NCBI RefSeq assembly: GCF_003675385.1
Contig: NZ_RCWZ01000001.1
Location: 1,488,001 to 1,552,000 of the forward strand
Source: Mucilaginibacter kameinonensis
Lineage (GTDB): Bacteria; Bacteroidota; Bacteroidia; Sphingobacteriales; Sphingobacteriaceae
Direction: 5' to 3'
DNA length: 64,000 nucleotides
Position numbers and translations under genes: made by a program. The notes under the pieces were generated by a model, which worked only from the letters and a program-made list of their open reading frames with translations, made no database searches and was not told the DNA's origin. Shown here piece by piece: positions 1 through 6,828 of this stretch (the first letter of the stretch is position 1; every line of letters begins with the position of its first letter).

Positions 1-277
1 CTTTTTTATTCACGTGGTCAATAACCCATTGATAGTTAAACTCCGGCCGGTGTAAACCCTTCATCGGGCGCATGTCCCATATGTCGGCCCTGTCGAGCGA
101 AAAACGTAAATGATCCGATTTTTGCCATATCAGCGCGCCAAGCATACCATTACCCAATGGAATAGCCTCATCCCAGCGGCTGGCAAGTGTATCAAAGTGC
201 ATATCATGCTTTGTTGATTGGCCAAATGTGCCTGTGGCAAGCAAAATATAATAAACAAGGAATGCGTACTTCTTCAT
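1..277 (-). CDS. GH95-like glycoside hydrolase, 5' end only
   Basis: This is the N-terminal ~92 codons of a gene that runs off the left edge. The minus-strand reading starts at ATG 277 with a signal peptide (MKKYAFLVYYILLATGTFGQ), followed by a segment containing WDEAIPLGNGMLGALIWQ and LRFSLDRADIWD. The WxEAxPxGNGxxGA..., LxLN/S..D..W pattern is the N-terminal beta-sandwich signature of GH95 (alpha-L-fucosidase / alpha-L-galactosidase) and related GH65-N domains, so a periplasmic glycosidase is likely. The catalytic domain lies outside the window, so substrate cannot be judged. A LacI/PurR-like palindrome lies about 75 bp upstream and may control it. Confidence 0.75.
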   Translation of the reverse strand, partial: MKKYAFLVYYILLATGTFGQSTKHDMHFDTLASRWDEAIPLGNGMLGALIWQKSDHLRFSLDRADIWDMRPMKGLHRPEFNYQWVIDHVNKK

Positions 278-349
278 ATCGAGTTCAATACATCAGAAAA
301 GGTCTCCTCTAAAATAATGTATTAGTAAGCCAAACGTGCACAGGCAGCA

Positions 350-365
350 ACGCAAACGTTTGTTA
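350..365. promoter_or_regulatory. LacI/PurR-like operator palindrome
   Basis: The sequence ACGCAAACGTTTGTTA contains the perfect 10-bp palindrome CAAACGTTTG. It differs only in its last three bases from the classical PurR-type operator of LacI-family repressors (ACGCAAACGTTTGCGT). It lies between the GH95-like gene (start 277, minus) and the sulfur operon promoter (from 416, plus), so it could act on either. No LacI-family gene is in this window. The regulator and target are inferred. Confidence 0.4.
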
Positions 366-415
366 TTGGTTGATAAATGTAACAATTGTAACAAATTAAA
401 TATATAGTCTATAGA

Positions 416-447
416 TTTGGTAGTTTATTTTTTAATTTCTATGTTTG
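416..447 (+). promoter_or_regulatory. Bacteroidota-type promoter of the sulfur operon
   Basis: TTTG at 416-419 and TATGTTTG at 440-447 match the -33 TTTG and -7 TAnnTTTG elements of the primary sigma factor of Bacteroidota, with 20 bases between them, as is typical. Transcription would start near 453-456, about 20 nt ahead of the Cys-rich leader ORF at 476 and about 370 nt ahead of the susC-like gene at 827. The match is exact in both elements. The start site itself is inferred. Confidence 0.7.
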
Positions 448-475
448 TCGCCGTACTAATAAAAAAACAAGAGTG

Positions 476-571
476 ATGAACACTTTTTTTACCACCACCA
501 AAGTACTTCCTGAACACGCACAATTAATGCACGCTTCTCCAAAAGCATGTATGTGCAGTTGTTGTAAATAA
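476..571 (+). CDS. Cys-rich leader peptide, 31 aa
   Basis: A 31-codon ORF (ATG 476, TAA 569-571) begins MNTFFTTTKVLPEHAQLMHA and ends CMCSCCK, so four of the last seven residues are Cys and another is Met. The Cys codons are TGT, TGC, TGT, TGT. It is preceded by an A-rich stretch (aaaaaaacaagagtg) typical of Bacteroidota start regions. It lies directly behind a strong promoter match and ahead of an operon with sulfur-oxidation genes and a tRNA-Cys-like gene. Poly-Cys leader ORFs that sense charged tRNA-Cys are known in mycobacteria. By analogy this peptide probably works through its translation rather than as a stable product. No conserved domain is recognised. A secreted or metal-binding peptide is a less likely alternative. 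Confidence 0.65.
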   Translation: MNTFFTTTKVLPEHAQLMHASPKACMCSCCK

Positions 572-826
572 CGCTATCTGTTCGTGAAATTAATTATAGC
601 AGGTTAACAAACCGGCCCTGCATCGCTATGAAAAAAATGATTTGAATTTGTAAGGTACCTTAACACAGCATATGAACTAAAACTATACCCCCCTATTAAA
701 AAATAACCGGCAAGGAAGCCTTGCCGGTGTAGCAATGACAAACCGGCTACGTAACGCCAATCACTCCGCCTGTTTGCATCTGAGCTAAACTAAACGCATT
801 GAACATTTATTTTAACCTCGTTAAAT
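572..826 (+). promoter_or_regulatory. Long 5' leader of the sulfur operon
   Basis: These 255 bases separate the leader peptide stop from the susC-like ATG at 827 and contain no convincing ORF. CGCTAT occurs at 572-577, immediately after the leader stop, and again at 624-629. Between them ATAGC (596-600) can pair with either copy; pairing with the second is extended by AGG/CCT (601-603 with 617-619). A 12-bp palindrome TAAGGTACCTTA is at 651-662 and a strong hairpin at 706-728. This is the sort of layout expected for translation-coupled attenuation, but short pairings in AT-rich DNA can arise by chance. Confidence 0.4.
706..728. terminator. Perfect 10-bp hairpin in the operon leader
   Basis: ACCGGCAAGG (706-715) and CCTTGCCGGT (719-728) form a perfect stem with a 3-nt loop. 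On the plus strand no U-run follows. On the minus strand it is followed by ATTTTTTAATAG, so it has terminator form only for antisense transcription. No minus-strand gene ends here, so it may instead be a structural part of the leader mRNA of the sulfur operon. Confidence 0.45.
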
Positions 827-3800
827 ATGGAAATATTTATCCGTAAAAACACAACTGTACTTTCCAAATATATTTTCCTGCTTCTGTTCTTTTTCCCATT
901 TGCGGCAGTGGCCCAGCAGGAGCCGCCTGCAACCGTTAATTCCATTTTAAAAGGACGTGTATTTGATGCTGCCACCCGGGATGTACTTCCGGGGGCGGTA
1001 GTATCAATTAAAGGCACTACACACGCCGTTTCAACTAATGCCGAAGGCCGTTTTGATTTTGTAACCGGCCAGAAATTCCCTTATACATTAATTGTTCGTT
1101 TTATCGGTTATGATCAGCAGGAAATAGTTGTTAACGGCAGCCCTGTTGAAATTTACCTGAAGCCAATTCCGCAGCAGCTAAATGACGTAGTGGTAGTTGG
1201 GTATGGTACCAAAACCCGTAAAGACCTCATCAGCTCGGTATCAACCATAAAGGCCGATGAAGTAAAGAAAACTCCCGTTGCCAGCTTTGACGCGCAGTTA
1301 CAAGGTAAGGCATCCGGCGTACAGATCAATTCAAATACCGGTGTACCTGGCGATGGAATATTTATCCGCGTGCGTGGTACTACGTCAATCAACGCCAGTA
1401 ATGATCCGCTGTATATAGTTGATGGGGTGTTTTTAAATAACACCAGCTTGCAAACGGTAAACACAGGCGGCAGGGCTACATCGCCAATTGCCGACATTAA
1501 CCCGGATGACATCGAGAATATAGAGGTTTTAAAAGATGCCAGTGCTACAGCTATTTATGGCTCGCGTGGCGCTAATGGTGTTGTTATTGTTACTACCAAA
1601 CGCGGTAATTATAACAGCAGGCCTAAAATTAACTTCAATGTTTCGCAGGGTTTAGCCTGGCAGCCAAAAGGCAGGCTTTGGAAGTTGACAACCGGCCCTC
1701 AGCACGCCGAGATTGTAAATGAGTTTTACCGTAACTCTGAGGCTGATGCCATTGCGGCGGGTAACGCGGCGGGTATTAAAACTTATCAATATCAACCCTT
1801 CCGTGCAACTGACGATAACCCTACCGCTTCACCGGCACCAAGGGGCTTACCATCTCAGCAAAATACCTACGACCGTTTGAGCGAATTATTCCGCACAGGT
1901 AACCTGGCTAATTATGACCTGTCTTTAGAAGGTGGTTCAAAGGATACCAAATATTATATAGGGGCGGGTTATACTAAACAGCAGGCTGATATTAAGCCAA
2001 TTGATTTTAGTCGCCTTGGTTTTAAAGTAAACCTTGACCAGCGCATCAGCGATAGGGTACAGGTAGGTACAAGTAACAGCGTTTCACGTTCGTACCGTAA
2101 CCAGGCCCGCTCAGGCGATGGTCCGGCGGGTGGTTTGTTCCAGTCTGCTTTGCATACACCAACCTATCTGCCCGAAACCAATCCGGATGGTACACCTGCA
2201 CGCTACGCTGGCTTTGATAACCTGCAGGTGTTGATTGATAATTACAACGTACATACCACAAGCTTACGCTATATCGGCAATGTTTATGCTGATATTGAGA
2301 TTTTGAAAGGTTTGAAATTCCGCTCAAGCTGGAGTGTTGATTATAACAACTACAACGAATCTGAATACTGGAACGATAAAACGCAGTTAGGTGCATCGCC
2401 AACCAATGGTCTGGCTACATCGGCCATAACCCAAAGCACTGCCTGGATCAACGAACAAACCTTAAACTATCACCACCTGTTTGGCGAAAAACATACTTTG
2501 GATGTAGTTGCGGGTAACACACTGCAAAGCAATATTATACAGCTAACATCGGCACAGGGTACAGGTTTCCCTAACAACGCTTACACTGATATTTCATCAG
2601 CTTCAACCCGTACGGCCAACCAAACCTGGACAAAGGCTAACTTATCTTCATACTTCTCACGCATTTCATACAACTATGCCAGCAAGTATTATCTGGAGGT
2701 AAGTGCCCGTGCCGATGGTTCATCAAAATTCGGTGTCAATAATAAATGGGGATATTTCCCATCGGTAGGTGCCTCATGGCGTGCTAAGGAAGAAAGCTTT
2801 TTGAAAGATGTAAACTCAATCAGTGATCTTAAATTGCGTGCAAGCTATGGTGTTACCGGTAACCAGGCGGGTATCAACAACTTTGCGGCGCAGGGTTTAT
2901 GGAGCGGCGGTGCAGGTTATCCTGACAATACAACCGGAGGCGATAAAGCAGGTACCGCGCCGCAGCAGTTGGCTAATCCCAACCTGAAATGGGAGCGCAC
3001 CGCGCAGGCCAACGTAGGCTTCGACCTCGGTTTGCTGAACAACCACCTAAACCTGTCTGTCGATCTATATTCTAAACAAACCAGCGATGTATTGCTGCAA
3101 TTACCCGTTCCGGAGATTACCGGTTATAGCACTTATTACAGCAACGTAGGTAAAATAAGCAACAAGGGTTACGAGATAAGCATCAGCTCAAACAATATCA
3201 AAACAAAAGATTTTAGCTGGAGCAGCAGTTTCAATATCTCGGGTAACGTTAATAAAATTAAATCGCTGCCGGTACCAATTAACCAGTACAGCCGCGACTG
3301 GATCAGGATGCAGCAGGGCTACTCTATGTTCTCGTTCTGGATGTATAAACAGTTAGGTGTCGATCCGCAAACGGGCAACGCCATATTCGAGGACGTTAAC
3401 AAAGATGGTGTGATTAACACTGCGGATCGCCAGATAGTTGGCAATGCCCTGCCTAAGTACTTTGGCGGCTTAAGCAACACCATTACTTACAAAGGTTTTG
3501 ATGCCAGCTTTCTGTTCAGCTTTGAAGAAGGTAACAAAGTGCTTAACCTGAACCGCTTTTTTGGCGAAGGTGGCGGTACCCGCGATGCTAACCGTGTAAT
3601 ATTCGCCAGCCAATTGAACAGGTGGCAAAAGCCGGGCGATATTACTGATGTACCGCGCTTAACTGCCTATGGCAACAACTATACGCTTGAACAAAACAGC
3701 CGCTTCCTGGAAGACGGTTCCTTTATTCGCCTTAAATCATTGAGCCTGGGTTATACACTGCCAAAAGCACTTACTCAAAAAATTGACATCCAGTCGCTGC

Positions 3801-3958
3801 GCATTTACGTGGTGGGCAGTAACCTGCTGCTGTTCACCAAATACACAGGGCCCGATCCGGAAGCTAACGTAGGCGGCGGACAGGATGTGCAGGGTATTGA
3901 CCTGGGTACACCACCGCAACCACGCTCAGTTCAGTTAGGTGTAAATATTACTTTATAA
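827..3958 (+). CDS. SusC-family TonB-dependent outer membrane transporter
   Basis: A 1043-residue SusC/RagA-type receptor that would import a ligand across the outer membrane using TonB energy. A signal peptide ends near AVAQQ (residue ~30). A CarboxypepD_reg-like domain (~40-110) is followed by a TonB-box-like LNDVVVVGYGT, the plug domain (~120-235, with SINASNDPLYIVDGV) and a 22-strand barrel ending in PRSVQLGVNITL. There is no STN domain, so it is not of the sigma/anti-sigma signalling type. It is followed after 14 nt by its SusD partner. Here the pair heads an operon of sulfur genes rather than glycosidases, so the cargo may be a sulfur compound; this is inferred from context only. Confidence 0.92.
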   Translation: MEIFIRKNTTVLSKYIFLLLFFFPFAAVAQQEPPATVNSILKGRVFDAATRDVLPGAVVSIKGTTHAVSTNAEGRFDFVTGQKFPYTLIVRFIGYDQQEIVVNGSPVEIYLKPIPQQLNDVVVVGYGTKTRKDLISSVSTIKADEVKKTPVASFDAQLQGKASGVQINSNTGVPGDGIFIRVRGTTSINASNDPLYIVDGVFLNNTSLQTVNTGGRATSPIADINPDDIENIEVLKDASATAIYGSRGANGVVIVTTKRGNYNSRPKINFNVSQGLAWQPKGRLWKLTTGPQHAEIVNEFYRNSEADAIAAGNAAGIKTYQYQPFRATDDNPTASPAPRGLPSQQNTYDRLSELFRTGNLANYDLSLEGGSKDTKYYIGAGYTKQQADIKPIDFSRLGFKVNLDQRISDRVQVGTSNSVSRSYRNQARSGDGPAGGLFQSALHTPTYLPETNPDGTPARYAGFDNLQVLIDNYNVHTTSLRYIGNVYADIEILKGLKFRSSWSVDYNNYNESEYWNDKTQLGASPTNGLATSAITQSTAWINEQTLNYHHLFGEKHTLDVVAGNTLQSNIIQLTSAQGTGFPNNAYTDISSASTRTANQTWTKANLSSYFSRISYNYASKYYLEVSARADGSSKFGVNNKWGYFPSVGASWRAKEESFLKDVNSISDLKLRASYGVTGNQAGINNFAAQGLWSGGAGYPDNTTGGDKAGTAPQQLANPNLKWERTAQANVGFDLGLLNNHLNLSVDLYSKQTSDVLLQLPVPEITGYSTYYSNVGKISNKGYEISISSNNIKTKDFSWSSSFNISGNVNKIKSLPVPINQYSRDWIRMQQGYSMFSFWMYKQLGVDPQTGNAIFEDVNKDGVINTADRQIVGNALPKYFGGLSNTITYKGFDASFLFSFEEGNKVLNLNRFFGEGGGTRDANRVIFASQLNRWQKPGDITDVPRLTAYGNNYTLEQNSRFLEDGSFIRLKSLSLGYTLPKALTQKIDIQSLRIYVVGSNLLLFTKYTGPDPEANVGGGQDVQGIDLGTPPQPRSVQLGVNITL

Positions 3959-3972
3959 GGAGGGCAACGATC

Positions 3973-5328
3973 ATGAAATTACTTAAAACTTTAAAATATA
4001 CAATCCCGGTTCTGTCGCTTGTGACGCTGGCTTCCTGCAAAAAATTCCTGGAGGTTCAGCCGAAAGATTCGGTATCTGATTCACAAACCATTGTTGATCG
4101 AGCATCTGCCGAAACCGCGGTGCGCGGTATTTACAGGGCATTATCTGCCGATAACTACTATGGCGTAAACTTTGTTTCGGTAGGCTATTTATCAGGCGAT
4201 AATATCCAGTGGACAGGTTCGCAATCTATCGTGCAACAGTTTATTGACCATAATGTAAAGGCCGATAACGCCACGGTATCGGGTATTTGGCTGGCTATTT
4301 ACACAACCATAAACCGCGCAAACTATGTAATAGCCAAATTACCCGGCGTTACCGATGCTACCCTGACAACAGCCGAAAGAAACCAGCTGCTTGGGGAAGC
4401 GTACTTCATCCGGGCCTTATGCTACTTTGACCTTGCCCGTACCTGGGGTGGTGTACAGATAGTGACCACGCCAACCATATCGGCTACAGATAAAAATGGC
4501 ATCAAACGCAGCACGCTTGAGCAAACTTACGCACAGGTACTTAGCGACCTGAATACTGCCGAACCATTGTTGCCGCTACCAACTTCGCAAAACCCGGTAA
4601 GGGCCAATAAAGAAACAGTTTATGCCTTGAAGGCAAGGTACTACCTGTACCAAAAAGACTGGACTAACGCCGAAAACTATGCTACGCTGGTATTGGGCGA
4701 TACGCAGAATTATTCGCTGTTAAAGCCTTACAGCGCGTGGTTTGCCAACAATGCGGTAGGTACTAAAGAATCGGTGTTTGAACTGGCTTACAGTGCTACT
4801 TATACCAATGGTCACCGTGGGCAATGGCAGCCGCCTGCTAATAGCGGTACCCGCCAATGGGCGCCTAACGCCGCGTTTTTAGCATTGGTAAACGACGCTA
4901 CCATAGGAGGTAACCGGAGTGCTTTGGTGGCTAAAACATCTGCAGGTTTATGGTATGGCAACCTTTATTACCGCAGCCCGGCAACAGATCCGGCTTATGT
5001 CATCAGGATTGCCGAAGAATACCTGATCCGCTCGGAAGCGCGTGCACAGCTTAATAAGCTTGCCGATGCCCGGATTGATTTGAACGCTGTACGTGACCGC
5101 GCAGGCTTAACAGCAACAACAGCGGTTTCACAAGCCGATATTTTGCTGGCCATTGAAAACGAGCGCCGTATAGAGTTTGCTTTGGAAGGCCATCGCTGGT
5201 TTGATTTGGTGCGCACGGGAAGGGCAGCAGCCGTATTGGGCGTAACAGACGCCACGAAAAATATTTTGCCTATCCCGGTAGATCAGCTGAATGTTGACCC
5301 GGCGCTAACGCAGAATCCGGGTTATTAG
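3973..5328 (+). CDS. SusD/RagB-family surface lipoprotein
   Basis: A 451-residue SusD-like ligand-binding lipoprotein that caps the SusC barrel. The signal peptide has a lipobox (LVTLASC, Cys at ~22), then the TPR-rich body (ERNQLLGEAYFIRALCYFDLARTWGGV is the usual SusD helix, cited here as its key region ~135-160). The C-terminal SusD signature is ENERRIEFALEGHRWFDLVRTG, and the protein ends LTQNPGY like most family members. It lies 14 nt after the SusC gene. A tRNA-Cys-like gene begins 11 nt after its stop codon, inside the operon. Confidence 0.92.
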   Translation: MKLLKTLKYTIPVLSLVTLASCKKFLEVQPKDSVSDSQTIVDRASAETAVRGIYRALSADNYYGVNFVSVGYLSGDNIQWTGSQSIVQQFIDHNVKADNATVSGIWLAIYTTINRANYVIAKLPGVTDATLTTAERNQLLGEAYFIRALCYFDLARTWGGVQIVTTPTISATDKNGIKRSTLEQTYAQVLSDLNTAEPLLPLPTSQNPVRANKETVYALKARYYLYQKDWTNAENYATLVLGDTQNYSLLKPYSAWFANNAVGTKESVFELAYSATYTNGHRGQWQPPANSGTRQWAPNAAFLALVNDATIGGNRSALVAKTSAGLWYGNLYYRSPATDPAYVIRIAEEYLIRSEARAQLNKLADARIDLNAVRDRAGLTATTAVSQADILLAIENERRIEFALEGHRWFDLVRTGRAAAVLGVTDATKNILPIPVDQLNVDPALTQNPGY

Positions 5329-5339
5329 TAAGGACATAA

Positions 5340-5410
5340 AGCCGGGTGACTGAGTGGCTAAGTAGAGGTCTGCAAAACCTTGTACGGCAGTTCGAACCTG
5401 CCCCCGGCGT
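5340..5410 (+). tRNA. tRNA-Cys(GCA)-like gene inside the operon
   Basis: A complete cloverleaf can be drawn. The acceptor stem pairs G5341-G5346 with C5403-C5408 (6 G/C pairs), with an A5340.G5409 mismatch at 1:72. U8 is 5347. The D stem is ACT/AGT (5349-5351, 5361-5363) with GG at 5356-5357. The anticodon stem is GAGGT/ACCTT (5365-5369, 5377-5381) with loop CTGCAAA and anticodon GCA at 5372-5374. The variable loop is 4 nt, the T stem GGCAG/CTGCC, the T loop TTCGAAC (5391-5397) and the discriminator T5410. U73 and GCA are identity elements of tRNA-Cys. Position 21 is U instead of the near-universal A. CCA is not encoded. It lies between susD (stop 5328) and a DoxX-like gene (start 5440) on the same strand, so it would be cut from the operon mRNA. 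It may be a dedicated or regulatory tRNA-Cys rather than the housekeeping one. Confidence 0.82.
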
Positions 5411-5439
5411 CTTCTAAATCAATTTAAAAACATAAAACA

Positions 5440-6801
5440 ATGAGCACATTAACCACCAACCAAACCAAATGGAAGGAATACGAAAAGGGGGCTTTTCGGT
5501 TCTTCTTCATTTACTTTGTGCTGCAGGCCCTTCCGCTTGACTGGAAGTACTTCGGCAACCTGTTCCGCATTCAGTGGGGCAGCCTCGGCTTTGGCGATAT
5601 TTTTTACATCAGTCGTTACACGCCGCAATTTATATCTGGCAGCAGTACACCCGGCACATGGGGCATAGGTACCCTTGCCGATTGGGCATTCATAGCCGGC
5701 ATTGCATTGATAGGCGCTATCGTTTGGAGTATCCGCGATAAAAAGAGCGAAAACTATAATAAGTTGTACTACTGGTTAAGGGTGATTTTGCGTTACCGCC
5801 TGGCTATCGGAATCATCGCTTATGGTTTTATCAAGTTCTTTCCTTTACAATCACCGCTGCCATCTATCAGTAACCTGAACACATCTTATGGTGATTTTGA
5901 CCGTTGGAAACTTTTCTCGTTAAGCCTGGGTATAGTGCCGGGTTATGAATCGTTTTTGGGTTTGGTGGAGATAATAGTTGGCGTATTGCTGCTGTTCCGT
6001 AAAACCGCGACACTCGGTGCTATCATTATCCTGGTATTTACGGGTAATGTGTTCATATCCAATATAGCTTATGATGGCGGCGAAGCAATTTACGCGCTTT
6101 ACCTCATCAACATTGCTTTATTCCTTACGGTTTACGATATCCAACGTATTTATAACCTGGTAGCCCTGCGTAAACCAACGGCACCAAATACAGTGAAAAT
6201 TTCATTAAACGGGCAATGGCGTACATCACGTTTGGTGTTAAAAAGCCTGTTTATTTTCTTTTTCGTGTTTCTGTACGGATATAAAACTTACGCGGCTTAT
6301 CATCATGATATCTATCAATACCCAAAAGCTAAAGGTTTAGCCGGTGCAGCAGGTTTATATAATGTGAGCGATTTCAGGATCAATAGCAAACAATTGCCTT
6401 ACTCACAAACAGATACCAGTCGTTGGAACGATGTTGTTTTTGAAAAATGGAATACCATCAGCATAGGTTCATTAAAAAGATATAAAGCCGATACCGCTAC
6501 CACCGAAGAAATCAGCAGGAACAACGATGATCGTAAATATGAACTTAACGGTACAACCGGCAGGGCCTATTACAGCTATGTGGCCGATACCGTAAAACAG
6601 CTTTTGCTGCTCAAAAATAGGAACAGTAATTACAAGGCTGATCAGTTTACGCTGCTTTATACCAAACCTGAAAACGGCACTATTATCCTGACAGGTGTTG
6701 ATCATAACAAGGACTCTGTTTATGTGCAGCTGGACAGGATTAACAAAAAATACCTGCTGCAGGAAGCAGCCCAGGGCAGGAGCAAGGCACTTAAACTATA
6801 A
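5440..6801 (+). CDS. DoxX/DoxD-like membrane protein with C-terminal domain (copy 1)
   Basis: A 453-residue membrane protein. The N-terminal part (~20-270) has 6-8 hydrophobic segments with the DoxX-type pattern YYWLRVILRYRLAIGI, then GLVEIIVGVLLLFRKTATLG and IAYDGGEAIYA. The C-terminal ~180 residues form a soluble domain (YNVSDFRINSKQLPY, FEKWNTISIG, ILTGVDHNKDSVYVQLDRI). DoxD is the small subunit of archaeal thiosulfate:quinone oxidoreductase and DoxX proteins are linked to sulfur or redox stress, so a quinone-linked sulfur role is plausible; the family name alone does not prove an enzyme. It begins 29 nt after the tRNA and is a tandem paralogue of the next gene (27 nt away). Confidence 0.7.
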   Translation: MSTLTTNQTKWKEYEKGAFRFFFIYFVLQALPLDWKYFGNLFRIQWGSLGFGDIFYISRYTPQFISGSSTPGTWGIGTLADWAFIAGIALIGAIVWSIRDKKSENYNKLYYWLRVILRYRLAIGIIAYGFIKFFPLQSPLPSISNLNTSYGDFDRWKLFSLSLGIVPGYESFLGLVEIIVGVLLLFRKTATLGAIIILVFTGNVFISNIAYDGGEAIYALYLINIALFLTVYDIQRIYNLVALRKPTAPNTVKISLNGQWRTSRLVLKSLFIFFFVFLYGYKTYAAYHHDIYQYPKAKGLAGAAGLYNVSDFRINSKQLPYSQTDTSRWNDVVFEKWNTISIGSLKRYKADTATTEEISRNNDDRKYELNGTTGRAYYSYVADTVKQLLLLKNRNSNYKADQFTLLYTKPENGTIILTGVDHNKDSVYVQLDRINKKYLLQEAAQGRSKALKL

Positions 6802-6828
6802 GCTATAAACCTTTAAAAGATATTTATC

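Noticed and set aside
1153..2402. Long minus-strand frames opposite the first SusC gene
   Set aside because: They are shadows of the coding frame: low-complexity composition, no domain, and no start region of their own. The same holds for the other antisense frames across the window.
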